Assembly: GCA_029844215.1 (NCBI GenBank)
Contig: CM056734.1
Location: forward strand, 12,720,501-12,784,500
DNA from: Przewalskia tangutica
Lineage: Eukaryota > Streptophyta > Magnoliopsida > Solanales > Solanaceae
Reading direction: 5' to 3'
DNA length: 64,000 nt
This document shows positions 24,808 to 35,700 of the stretch, piece after piece. The translations under genes were made by a program, and so were the position numbers. How positions within the stretch are numbered: the first letter of the stretch is position 1; every line of letters begins with the position of its first letter. The notes below the pieces were generated by a model that ran no database searches, was not told the DNA's origin, and saw only the letters and a program-made list of their open reading frames with translations.

Positions 24808-26371
24808 TCATCTAATTTGGAGGTATCGTGTTAAGCTTTTGAAGGTTGCTTCGGCCAGATCCAACTTTGCACTTATCTTTCCGAATTCAAGATCTTTTTT
24901 GGTAAGAGTCACTTCCAGTCGGGTAATGGTACTTATCAAATCTGCATTCTCACGAGTTAGAGTTTTCACCTTTGATTCAAGTTGATTAGATTCAATGATT
25001 AAGTCCTTGCAAAGGGCTTGCAATTCCTTAATCATATCATCCTGTAGTCTTCGAGTCTCGTGTTTAGAATCATTTTTGAAATAAAGCCACGTAGCAATCG
25101 ACATCCAAGAATTAAAAACTCATACACATGCTGTTCTTTGTATCTGCAGATGTTACAGCTGATGTTCCCGGAAATGTCATGACATTTAGTGTATCACAGT
25201 CAGCTAAACCTTCATCATCGGCGGAGAATGTTCAAAACAATGGCAACATTGCTTGTGACTCTATTTCGTATTCTCTTCCCTTCACCTTCATCATCACTTA
25301 GAAAATCCATAGACTTTTGCCAACCTTTCTTAGAGTGTTTGCACACTCGTTGGCATAATCGCCATCCCGAGCGTGCATGACATTGAATCTTTGCCGAGCC
25401 GCCTGGGATCGAACCTGGTTTGGTCAGAATTTATTCTCCTAAGTTGATTGCCTTTTTGTGCGGTGGGAACATTCTTGGTAATTCGTGGATTGAGTCCTTG
25501 GTTTTGGTGCTCTTTAGACTTAGATTTATTCTTATCTTCGTTGAATCTTCTTAACATCGTATTGAACCTACGAGTAAGAAGAGCAACGTTGGCATCATCC
25601 CCAATTTCTTCAAGTGTTTCATCCTCTTCATCGACTTCGCCTCTAAGGATTTTGCTTGAAGGGCAACATCCTTGCCTTTGTATAAAGACCTTTGATTTTC
25701 CATGTTCATCTCATATGTTTTGAGAATGCTCATTAAAGTATGTAGGTCCATCGTGGCAAGGTTGTGTTCTTCAATCGCACAAATCTTAATGTTGAACTTT
25801 TCGGAAGAGATCGAAGGGCTTTTTCAACAAGTTGATTGTTGGTCAATGGAGAACCAAGAACTTGACATTCATTAGAGATATCAATCAACTTTTCAAAATA
25901 GGTTTTAATATCCTCCGATTCTCCATCCTTAAACGCTCATACTTACTCACGTGGCGTCTGCGAAGCTTCGTTCGTCGAACACTGAGCTACCTTCACAACG
26001 AGTTTGTAAAGTATCTCAAGATCTCGCGAGAGCAATTTTGGATGAGTTTGAACATATAAAGATCAACCCATCCTAAAATAGCATTTAGTGCCTTTTCGTT
26101 GAAGCTCGCACTATTAGTTTCTTCGAAGTCCATTCGGCCTCAGCTTGACCAAAATGTCGCCTTCCTCGTCCGGTGGAAGCATGAACGATGTATCCATTAG
26201 TAATAGATCTCCATGCTCTAACATCAATGGATTTGATGTGAACGTGGCGAATCTTCCAATAAGGATAGTTTGATCCATCTAAAATAGGAAGTCTACCAAT
26301 ATTTGGATTAACTGATCCATAGTTAAGTAAAAGGACCTTAGCACTTATTATGTCGTTGTCATTCACGTCAT
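24808..26371 (-). pseudogene. Copia gag and protease region, broken into several frames
   Basis: Minus-strand pieces from 26366 read PILDGSNYPYWKIR...IKSIDVRAWRSI, the N-terminal gag motif of Sirevirus-type Copia elements. They are followed by acidic fragments (25751-25330) and a heptad-rich coiled coil (25104-24808; ELQALCKDLIIESNQLESKV). Frameshifts separate the pieces. Gag normally starts some distance after the primer-binding site; here it starts at the LTR edge. Confidence 0.75.
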
Positions 26372-27290
26372 TGAAAGGGATTGTCGAACTTAAACTATGG
26401 AATAAATAATTTCAAAGAAAGAAACGAGGTAAACTTAAAGATAAGGAATGTTCCCAAAAATGTTACGTGATACGAATCGAACATTAACAAAAACGCAGAA
26501 CTAAAAAAAGCGAGTTAAGATCTGTGAAATAAATCAAGGACACCTAAGATTGTTTTTCATAAGTTATATAATTGTATATAACTTATAGTGGTCTCATGAC
26601 CAAAAATTTATTGTATAAAAATTATACAATCTTACAAATCCTCGAGAATGAACGATGTCAGTAAAACAAAAGGGATTAAAGAAGTTAAATCCTAACTTCT
26701 AAGCTGAAAAATCTATCTAAAATAGAAGTGAAAAACACCTATTACAATTGCTTGAATTGAAAGAACAAGTATAGATCTAAGAAATCAATTCGCAATTTTG
26801 AACAAGTGTAATCACAAAACCAGCCGCTCGATCCAAATTGTGTTTGAGGCAATATTCGAGACGCCTCAGATCCGAATTTTCTTCGCAAAATCGGATCTCA
26901 AAGCCTTGGAGTGAACCTCTATTTATAGTGGAGAGTTCACCCGAGAGGCTCTTGATTCTCGGTGGAGGTTGAGCGAGAATAGGGTTGGTGGAGTCGTTCT
27001 TCACCCTTAAAATTCTCAACAGATTTGACTTTGTCTTCCGAGAACGCTCCTTCCGTTATGCACTCTCGACTTGGTGCATAAGTATTATCGTGTTTTCCTT
27101 AGCTCCTAACCAAGCCAAACATTCACGTGATAAAATCTTCTCACGTAAATCGCGTGAAGATAGGCAAAACTCTTGCCAGAAATGTCCTCCCAGATGTCAC
27201 GATATTTGGGATGACATTTTCCTGTTTTTACTTAACACCAAAAAGAGACATGTTACGGAAAATGTTAGGACACAGAACCTAACACTAACA
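26372..27290 (-). repeat. 5' LTR of the Sirevirus-like Copia element
   Basis: Partner of 17676-18603. It contains a minus-strand TATA box (CACTATAAATAGAGG, near 26921) and palindromic ATGTCACGATAT near 27195. Differences from the other LTR include many 1-5-base indels. Confidence 0.93.
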
Positions 27291-27375
27291 GAACCAAACC
27301 AAATTTATTTTGATTTGAATTGGATTATAATTTTTAGAAATCAAACACCGAAAAATCGAATGCACACCCTTAGAG

Positions 27376-27583
27376 AATGACGATTATCCACTCAAAAAGT
27401 TTCTACAAATACACTTTGATTCCTTGTGCATAATGCATAATTATGTGTTTGTTGGAGACACGTAGCAGAATATTATGTGGTGCTCAACCCACTGGATATT
27501 TGTATGAAAAGCCAGGATTGATATTTTAATAATGGAACAGTATTCCATCTTTGTTTTTTATACGAATAAGGCTAAAAATACCC
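27376..27583. other. Short intergenic spacer
   Basis: No gene, repeat or RNA signal recognised between the split MITE and the foldback element. Confidence 0.4.
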
Positions 27584-27961
27584 TTAATTTATTGGAAATG
27601 GCTCAAAATATGCTTTTTCATCTATTAAGTTAAAAATGTCCTTAACGTATTTAGGCTTAAAAATACTCTTAAATTAACAAAAATATGAAATAAAATTTCA
27701 TCAAACAAGTGATCATTTTTTATTTCTGACCCAATACAAAGACCCGAGAGTTGGTTTATTAGAAACGGGTTTGATTGTTGGTTCGAGTCGGGTCTTTATA
27801 TTGAGTCAGAAATTTATGTGGATCAATAAAAAATGGCCACTTGTTTAATGAAATTTCATGTTATATTTCTGTTAATTTAAAGGCATATTTTAGCCTAAAG
27901 AAAATGTTAAGGGCATTTTTAATCCAATGGATTGAAGGATGGCATTTTTGAGTATTTTCCA
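27584..27961. mobile_element. Foldback/MITE with ~180-bp inverted arms
   Basis: Sequence from ~27584 (GGAAATGGCTCAAAATATGC) is matched, with moderate divergence, by the reverse complement of sequence ending at ~27961 (GGAAAATACTCAAAAATGCC). Matching inner phrases include ATGAAATTTCAT..AAACAAGTG and the ACCCGA...CCCGA core near 27740-27795. The element is a long imperfect hairpin, non-coding. Confidence 0.8.
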
Positions 27962-28099
27962 TTTTTTATAAAAAAAGAAAAAAAGCAAACCATAATCTCA
28001 CACGTAGCCAGGGGCCATAGCGCCATTTGGAATAATAATGAGTTTGATATTTTTTATCCGAAACATAAATTATATATGAAATTTTATTAAAATATATTA

Positions 28100-28345
28100 A
28101 TTACTACTTCGTCTATCTCAATATATATGCCAATTTTTTGTTTTTAGTCAGTAAAAAAAAATGACACATATTTTTATTTGACAACAATTTAACTTTAAAC
28201 TTTAGCTTTTATGCTTAACGAGATCATCTATAATTACACAAATATCTTTGATTTGTTTTAGACAGCATGATTCAAAAGTTTTTTTTATTTCTTAAATTTC
28301 GTGTTCAATCAAACTACATCATATAAATTGAGACGGGGAGTAATA
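28100..28345. mobile_element. Degenerate MITE of the intron-1 type
   Basis: The left end TACTACTTCGTCTATCTCAA and the right end, whose reverse complement reads ATTACTCCCCGTCTCAATTT, resemble the terminal repeats of the MITE at 5704-5953. The interior is AT-rich with several mismatches. Confidence 0.5.
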
Positions 28346-28526
28346 TTTATAAATTATATTTTAGGAAATATTAATTAAACTTATAAACATGATTAATATG
28401 ATATATAAAACTTTAAAAGATCGAATTTATCAATTTTAAATTTTAGATATTTTTCTCTTTGCAACAGGAAAAATACAATTTCACGCATACTGTGTGTTTT
28501 GTCCTAATTTTGCAAATAAAGCCACT

Positions 28527-28822
28527 GCTTAGTGGCCGTTTGGTACAACTTATTAAAAAGAGTTTTTAGAAGTAGAGATTTTGAGAGTAGAGTTTTTTAT
28601 TAAAAAGTTGTTAGGTATTTGATTGTCAATAAAAAAAATGTTTTTTGCTTTAAAATATGAAAAATCAATCTATATTTTTTGAAAATAGAGGTCAGAAGTG
28701 TTTTTAGAAACCAAAAATACTTTTTCGATTTTCAGCCAAACATCTCAATTTTATGTCAAAAATACTTTTGGCCTTCTAAAAACACTTTTGGTCTTTCCAG
28801 AAGCCCAACAAAACGAGCACTA
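28527..28822. mobile_element. hAT-like MITE relic
   Basis: TTAGTGGCCGTTTGGTACAA at the left and the reverse complement of the right end, TTAGTGCTCGTTTTGTTGGG, form partial inverted termini. The interior has complementary CTTTTTAG/CTAAAAAC phrases. An 8-bp duplication was not recognised. Confidence 0.45.
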
Positions 28823-29002
28823 ACAGCCAATTAGTGTAGCTGTACTACATATGATACATCTAAAGTCCCCTTAAAAGAAAAAGATCTACGGAGCCGGTCA
28901 TGTCTCCAAAATAAGCAGTAAGCCTAAATTATTTTAAACCGGTAATTCCCGGTGCAAGTCAGCCCTTAACAGTTACAGCTTTACATAGGACGTGGATTTG
29001 TG

Positions 29003-29012
29003 TATATATAAA
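29003..29012 (+). promoter_or_regulatory. TATA box of the small gene at 29050
   Basis: TATATATAAA lies 38 bp upstream of the first ATG of the downstream frame. If transcription starts ~30 bp further on, the 5' leader would be very short. Confidence 0.55.
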
Positions 29013-29049
29013 CCCTGAATTCCGTGCCGCACATTGAAACAATTTGGCT

Positions 29050-29478
29050 ATGGAGGGACGTGAATTTTCACACACATATGCAGAGACGACGTCGAAGAAG
29101 CGGCGTTGCTGTTTTTTCTTCCCGTCATCAGGCGGCGGCGTTAGCTTGAAATGGTGGCGTAAGGTACGACGGACTGAGGAGGTGAAAGAAGGTTCTGTTT
29201 GGATTAACGTTTTTAAAAAGCTACGAGAGTGGTCGGAGATTGTAGCCGGACCGAGATGGAAGACTTTTATCCGGCGATTCAATCGGAACAAAAATGGAAC
29301 GCATGGGAAATTCCAGTATGATCCTCTAAGTTATGCGTTAAATTTCGATGAAGGTCATAACGGAGAGGGGGATGATGATGAGTACGGGCTCCGGGATTTC
29401 TCGACGCGGTACGCTTCAATTCCGGCGTCGGCTAGAGGGTCCATGGATTTGGGCAAGGATGGGCCTAATTTCGTCTGA
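29050..29478 (+). CDS. Small intronless plant protein of unknown function, 142 residues
   Basis: Single frame from ATG 29050 (MEGREFSHTYAETT) to TGA 29476-29478. The N-terminal half is very basic (SKKRRCCFF, KWWRKVRRTEE, GPRWKTFIRRFNRNKNG); the C-terminal half is acidic then Ser/Asp-rich (FQYDPLSYALNFDEG, EGDDDEYGLRDFSTRYASIP, ending DLGKDGPNFV). There is no signal peptide or membrane segment. The YDxxSYALNFDEG core resembles a plant-specific, stress-associated uncharacterised family (PIRSF031279-like in my memory, unverified). Support for a real gene: intact frame, TATA box, GC-richer codons than the surroundings, no repeat structure. The TTG at 29044 is not a likely start. Confidence 0.75.
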   Translation: MEGREFSHTYAETTSKKRRCCFFFPSSGGGVSLKWWRKVRRTEEVKEGSVWINVFKKLREWSEIVAGPRWKTFIRRFNRNKNGTHGKFQYDPLSYALNFDEGHNGEGDDDEYGLRDFSTRYASIPASARGSMDLGKDGPNFV

Positions 29479-29656
29479 TTGGCCCATTGAATGCTGCCAA
29501 ATGCCAATAGCCCATAAAGAGTTTCAGTGGTGGAGAATGGGGATGAAATCATCAAAGATCAGAGCCCACATCTTTTTTCATACTTCGTTATGTATAATTA
29601 ATTGATATTCCAGTATACTATATTTTAGTATTAATTTTATACATTTGAGTTGGTCT

Positions 29657-29992
29657 TGTTAAGAGTCACATCGGTAATGTAATGAAATGAAATGAGAACC
29701 TAGTTAGTTGGACAATCCTTATTCTATAAGCTAGTTTTTGGGGTTGTGAGTTAGGCTCAAGATTTATTCTTACGTGGTATCAGAGTCAGACTCATTCCAA
29801 TTCTTTGTTCAGATGTTGGGCCCCCAAATTATATTATCCACGCTTCAGTTAATGGGTATGGACGTGCGGGGAGTGTTAAGAGTCTCATATCGGTAATGGA
29901 ATGAGAACATAGATTCCTTATATAAACTTGGACAATCCTCACCCTACAAGCTAGCTTTGGGGTTGAGTTAGGTCCAAGATCTATTCTTACAC
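29657..29992 (+). mobile_element. TRIM (terminal-repeat retrotransposon in miniature)
   Basis: Two ~117-bp terminal repeats, 29657-29773 and 29874-29992, both begin TGTTAAGAGTC and share CATCGGTAATG, GACAATCCT and ATTCTTAC. Directly after the first is TGGTATCAGAGTC (29775-29787), complementary to the initiator-Met tRNA 3' end as primer-binding site. Directly before the second is a purine-rich GCGGGGAG. The internal region is only ~100 bp and non-coding. Confidence 0.85.
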
Positions 29993-31171
29993 ATAAATCA
30001 TTAAAAGAGATTGAACTGAAAAAGGAGGATTGGAGGAACATACAAGTTTTGTATTGCGGTATTATTTATTGTTGGGGATATGGTTAAATTTATCCCTGCA
30101 CTATTTTAGATCGAGTAACTATGTTTTTGGTTAAACTTTTAGTCTAATATTATCCTCGTTAGGAAACAATATTTTTATTCTTGAACGTCAAATGAAACTT
30201 TAATTGAAGGTAATTTAAATCATAGTGCCGCCTTGGAGCTTCGATATGGTAAGAATAGAGTCGTCTCAAACATTTTAGAGCGCATTACAATTCGTAAAAG
30301 TGGACTTAATTGAAGACACTGCGAATTATAGCGCTCTGATGAAATTATGGCTAATACTTAATAAAAAATGAAAAAAGAGGCCTAAATTTTTTCGTTTTTC
30401 GAGGGCCCCTGTGCGGTAGCACACCTCGCACGAGTCCAAAGACGACCCTGAATAAGAATAAATGCAAAGATTGTTAACAACAATACTAACATATCCAGTT
30501 TAATCTCACACCATGGGATTTGGATAGGATTGATATTACGCATTTTCTCCACCTTAATAAGTAGAAATGATCGCTTCCTAGACTTCTACCAAGACAAATC
30601 ATAATCACAAGATTGTTAACGTTAAGGGTAATGAATGAACCAAAAATATATCAAAAGGTAGAATTTAGTAATTCCGAATAATATCGTATTTTAGCTTTAT
30701 GATTCCTTTTTGTTTGGAGATAAAGATTTAATGGATGAAAATAGTGTTATTCATGAGTTGTCAATTTTACATAGTATGAATGGACAAAAGTATAATGAAA
30801 TTAAGTAATATTGAGTGATTTCGACTAGACAAGGATAAATTTGGATATTTTTTGCTTTATTGTTCCTTTTTTGTTGGGAAATAAAGGTTTATGGATTAAC
30901 CGTTCATGGAATTGTCAATTTTACAAAGTGGAGATAATCCTCCTTATCTAAAAGAAAAAAGAACACAAAGTGGAGATAATCCTTTACCTTTGGCTTTTTC
31001 CCCCTTTCTAATTTCTATAAAAAAAAATGTGGTTTTTTTGTCAACACTACGAAGCTGTCAAACACTAGTATTGCGCACTATTTTACATTTTTTGATTTCT
31101 AAATTAAATTCATTTGAAGAAGATAAGGAGTTATTAGTGCTACAACAACATATTCAGTGAAATCATATAAC
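29993..31171. other. Intergenic DNA, nothing recognised
   Basis: AT-rich. Two loosely similar passages (near 30690-30790 and 30850-30930, both with CTTTAT..TTCCTTTTT.GTTGG..A.ATAAAG) suggest an old duplication. No gene or RNA signal. Confidence 0.45.
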
Positions 31172-31265
31172 GTGGTGTTTGGGAAGGGTAGAGAGAGTAC
31201 GCAGATCTTACCTCTATCTTGGTATGTAGAGCGGTTGTTTTCGAGAGACCCTCGGCTCAAGACAG
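31172..31265 (-). mobile_element. LINE 3' tail, minus orientation
   Basis: The reverse complement reads CTTGAGCCGAGGGTCTCTCGAAAACAACC...GAGGTAAGATCTGCGTACTCTCTCTACCC, the same non-coding tail as at ~11070-11130. Only the tail is left, as expected for 5'-truncated LINE copies. Confidence 0.65.
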
Positions 31266-32202
31266 AGCATAATCACAAGTAAAACAACCGCAAAAACAAA
31301 GCAAGAGAAACGGTCAGACCAGTCAGAAAATATTTAAAGCAGTATCAAAATGCTGATATCAAAAGCGAATAGGGCAAGATAGCGCATTCCGTAAAGTAAA
31401 CAGTAATTAGCGCAGGTAAATAAGTTAAATAAAGTAGGACACATAGCCGTAGATAAGGAGTTCTTACTTCTTAGTAAGATGCTATAAATTAGAAACCTGG
31501 ATAAGTAGTAGCCTCTCAGGTACAGCATATGACTTTCATTTGGTTCTTTACAGTTACAAATGAAAAAAAAGGCAACCACTAGCTTAAATATGGACAAATT
31601 AATTCGAACATCACCATTATTAGAAAGAACAAAAAGCAAGCACGAGCTCCCTTTTGTTTGCTCGGAACCTACACTTAATTCAGAAACATTTCTGACATGT
31701 ATGAACTCAGAAATGTTGCATCTTGCTATCATGCTCTTGTTCCACTTGACCTAATCCGAGGGTCTCGAGAAAATTAAGATGAAATATGTATGAAGACAGT
31801 GCCATAATTCCATAGCAATTACACATCGAATTGTTAGGTACAGATGCATGATTTCTTTTACACCGAATCGATAAGGCAGGATACACAAAAGTTATCTTGA
31901 CAAGGCAGGATACACAAAATGTAGACTTTTAACATTTTCTGTCAATAGAGTTAAAAGTATACATTAGGATTACAGATTTTTCTTGATAAGGCAGGATACA
32001 CGAAAGTTAACACCGGTTGTTGTTATCATGGTCGAAAACTAGGTCATTTTTCTGGTATTACGCGACTTTATATCGAGCAAAATGTCACCAACTACCCAGG
32101 GAAAGCCCAGACAATTAGCACTTCCTTGGTAGTAACTAGGATGATAAGTAACATGATACCATGCTAATGCCACTTTCTGATGATCATCCTGAAATATATG
32201 TA
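31266..32202. other. Intergenic DNA with a short dispersed motif
   Basis: AAGGCAGGATACACAAAA recurs at ~31872, ~31903 and ~31989 with one or two changes. No gene is recognised. Confidence 0.45.
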
Positions 32203-33349
32203 TGTCCTAGAGACAATCAGTATTAGGACACATATACTTTATACACATTTTTGTATTTATTTATTGATGATGATTAATATAATGGGTTTTGCATTTGTTG
32301 AATTATTAGTTGATTGTTTATAATATTCTATAAATGCATTCCTAGAGGTTATGTGGTTATTAATGGAGTAAGAATTAATATCATAGTGTGACACTCTTAA
32401 ACCGCCTCGACTAATGATCATCGAGATTGAGATATCGATGATATGTTATACGTCGACATGTGGTCTGCATCATATCCTTTGGGATATAGCATGTCTCACT
32501 TGCTACGAGTTATGACAACTCGTGATGGACGCATGAATACTTGTATAAGTATTGGTATACCGTAATGATATACTATTTGTTATATACATATGTCAAGAGT
32601 ATTATCAGTGTGTGAGAGATAGTAGTCCTTAGACTTGAGGTCGATATTACCTTATTCACGGAGTGATGTACTTTGATCCCGTCCTAAGCTCAAATGCCTT
32701 ATAGGTTGAGACGCGACTTGTTTTGAGTACGTTGCGAAGTGGATTAAAGGTGGATATTGAGTCAAGATTAGAATTCATTCCTCGAATGCATCTTCGAGAA
32801 AGCACTCAGATTCTCATAAGATATTAGGTTGACTAAGTCGTTGGCCAACGCAGTGGACATGTCTTTGATATGGTCATGTTGTCAACTAATATAGATGAGT
32901 TATTATGATCAAGTCATTTGGATAGACACTTGACAAATCCAAAGTTTGATTGAGTATGTTGTGAATGAAAATATTTTATCTTCCCACATAGAGATTCAGT
33001 TCACATATTTCGTGTAGCTAAACTTTACATATTGAGGTTCGTCTTCCGGCGCAGTCTAGGAGTTCAGTGATGATCCTAATGATATTAATGTCAATATGTA
33101 AAAGTCTGAAGGGTAAACACTAAGTCAAACGTTTCGTTGATTGAAGGATGTAATTGAAGAGATAATACATATATGTTCGGTTGATAATCGGGATATTAGA
33201 AATGGGAAAAGGGGCAGAAAATTGGACGGGACCGCGGTGCCACCTCATGGAATCGCGGTGCCAACACGTGTTCTGGCAGTCCGAATTGGACCCAGTCCGA
33301 TTCTCTGCTGGGCCCAGTCCATGAAAACCCTAAAGCTCCTATTTTGTCT

Positions 33350-33357
33350 TATAAATA
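33350..33357 (+). promoter_or_regulatory. TATA box of the Copia LTR
   Basis: TATAAATA, preceded by AACCCTAAAG and followed ~30 bp later by CCCATTTCATGACACTG, a likely start region. The centre of the nearest CG motif lies 94 bp upstream. Confidence 0.6.
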
Positions 33358-33533
33358 GGAGACTTCCCTTCCCATTTCATGACACTGAAACCTAAGAGAA
33401 GTAATCTCTTCTAAAACGCTGCAGAAATCCCTAGCATTTCTAAAATTATAAATTACATCAAAGTTCTAAGAACTAGGACTTGCAAATCAAGGGACTTTTG
33501 AGTGTGCACCCCGGACTACACAAAGCTTGAAGA

Positions 33534-35504
33534 TGTCACGACACAAATCACGAGTCGTGATGGAACCTACCCCATTCCCCCGAGTAAGCGAACCACATTC
33601 TCATTAACAAGTTAAATCAGCGGAAATAAAATAAAGAAGAAGAGCTATCAAGTCTTAAAAACTAAATTCCCCAAAATCTTGTCAAAACGGGTACAAGAGC
33701 CACTATACATGGTCTGGAATAAAAGTCTGAAAAAGGCCCGAAGGCTACATATTGTCTGTCAACTAACAAAGTAAATGGAATTAACTAGGAAACCCTTCAG
33801 GGGCCACAGACGACCAAGTAGTTCACCCTGAATGACTAGAAGATGTCCACCTCGCGAATCAGCCACGGAGCGTAGAACTGAAACCTGAATCGTACTCTGC
33901 AATCCGCAAAAGTGCAGCAAGAGTAGTATCAGTACAACACTAGTACCGGTAAGCATCATAGGCCGACAGTGATTAGATAACGCATGAAGAAGTTGAAACC
34001 AACAAGTAGCACATAGAGCAATCATGCATGGTCACGTATCATATACAAGCAAAGTGTAAAGAAATCATGAAATCAACCAAGACAGATATAATTCACCAAA
34101 TGATCAGTCAAAACATGAGTGGATGAATATGATGCAATGCAATAGTCACTTCTCTCACTCCCGCTCTCCGACAGAAATCTCGGAGGCAATCACTCCCGCT
34201 CTCCGGCAGAAACCTCGGAGGATATCACTCCCGCTCTCCGGCAGAAACCTCGGAGGCTATCACTCCCGCTCTCCGACAGAAACCTCGGAGGCTATCAATC
34301 ACTCTCATTCTCTCACCTCACCATCATCACAAAATAATATGGGAAGTATGTCAAGCATGATATCAAGTCTCAACACGTGTCACCAATATACAATCAGAAA
34401 GTACAAGTCAAATCAGGTGGTAATCACAGAAAATAACACATATGGTGACAATACCACATAACAGCTGACGGAACCAACGTAATAGTAATTCATTTCCACT
34501 TTTTGCCCGAAGGCCTATCATGCTATCCCCGTCACTTCCTACGACTACATACGATTCTCTAATCAAAGTCTAACTAAAGTAAACCATAACCTACCTCAAT
34601 GCCGAGTGGGTGCCACGAACAATCAAGCCAATGTCTTTCCCTTGCGTAGAGCCTCTGAACGATTAAAATATAGAAAATATGTGAACTACGTTATAATACG
34701 AATCTAAGGACACACATATTGCTATATTTTTATTAACAATATTTTTACCATTTCAATTGTATGACTAAACCCCTACACATATAAAAATATTAGCATAACT
34801 TCAGAAAATTCAATTAATATTACTTTCTCGTATCTCCCGCTTATAAAGGATATAATATTAAATTTGTAACTCCAAATCAGATATTTATTGTACTCATCGA
34901 AGGCAACACTAGGATCTCTTATTATACTGAATCCCACATTACAATACTTAGTGTAACTTGGTGAAAATTTATGAAAGAAACAACCCTATGAAATCCGTGT
35001 CGCCAAAATTTTTGTAAAACAAGGCAGAAACTTCAAACAGTCATAACTCTCAAACCATAGGTCGGATTTATCTCCGCAAGATATCAAACTGACGGGAATA
35101 TAGTAATCTACAACTTTCATTCAACCCATATTTTCATATATAGTAATCTACAACTTTCCTTTCTTTCTTTCTTTTCTTTTCCTTTGTTGCCGTGTTCTCT
35201 TTGCTTCTTGATACTAGGTTTTTCTTTTCTTTCTCTTTGTTTGTTGTTTGTCACGTTTTTCTTCTCTTTTTTTATATTTTTTTATTTTATTTTCTTGTAT
35301 TCTAATTTTCCTTCTTGGCCGTCCTCCTCTTCTTTTTATTTGTAAAAACCGTGCAACTCTACCAAGTTGAGAGCTTGGCCCACTAATTCATTTAATTAAT
35401 TTCATGCCCCATTTCATATATTAAAAATCATATAAATAATTACCACGTAGTCTCATACCCTTTTCGTAGTCTTAAAGTGTTAAACAATCAAATGGGTCGT
35501 TATA
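33534..35504 (-). repeat. 3' LTR of the gypsy derivative (1.97 kb)
   Basis: Aligns with 37136-40012 except that it has four instead of nine minisatellite units, lacks the mitochondrial insert and lacks ~400 bp corresponding to ~39190-39600. The minus-strand start here is TATAACGACCC (one change from TGTAAC). Confidence 0.9.
34156..34295. repeat. 35-bp minisatellite, four units, in the 3' LTR
   Basis: Unit CACTCCCGCTCTCC(G)(G/A)CAGAAACC plus TCGGAGGCWAT, exactly 4 x 35 bp. Each unit contains CTCCG...CGGAG, a potential small stem. The open frames across it are by-products of a repeat length not divisible by three. Confidence 0.92.
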
Positions 35505-35700
35505 TTAGATACCAATCAAACAATCGCTCGTCCTCGAGCGACAAGATAGGGGTGGAGGAAAAGAGGTACCTGAACTATCGAACAACTGAGGATATCTACT
35601 CCGCATATCCGCCTCGGTCTCCCAAGTGGCCTCCTACCCTTCACAATCGTAACAACTCTGAGTGCGATGTCTCATTACACCCTTACAAAATCCAAAAGTA
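35505..35700 (-). pseudogene. Chromodomain end of a Ty3/gypsy polyprotein
   Basis: The minus-strand frame from ~35640 to 35507 reads EATWETEADMRSRYPQLF, the C-terminal motif of chromovirus integrase chromodomains, then a Ser/Arg tail ending just inside the LTR. The rest of pol is gone. Confidence 0.85.

Larger units (their letters stand above)
17671..27295 (-). mobile_element. Minus-strand Ty1/Copia LTR retrotransposon, Sirevirus-like, decayed
   Basis: LTRs are 17676-18603 and 26372-27290, flanked by 5-bp duplications GAACC (17671-17675 and 27291-27295). On the minus strand the order from 27290 downwards is 5' LTR, gag, integrase, reverse transcriptase, an extra ORF region, polypurine tract and 3' LTR, which is Copia order with the extra late ORF found in Sireviruses. 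All coding parts carry frameshifts or stops. The gag frame begins directly at the LTR edge with no recognisable primer-binding site. The LTRs differ by many small indels. Confidence 0.88.
17266..27375. mobile_element. MITE with GGGTGTGCATT ends, split by a Copia element
   Basis: The left end at 17266 (TAGGGGTGTGCATTATTTGG) and the right end near 27371 (reverse complement TAAGGGTGTGCATTCGATT) form inverted termini. AACCGAA/TTCGGTT-type phrases, typical of a common solanaceous MITE, occur on both sides. The MITE body is 17266-17675 plus 27291-27375; between lies the Copia insertion with its GAACC duplication. A (TA)n run lies at 17416-17443. Confidence 0.65.

Noticed and set aside
29044..29049. 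Upstream TTG start for the small gene
   Set aside because: TTG is not a normal plant start; the ATG at 29050 is in the same frame and only six bases downstream.
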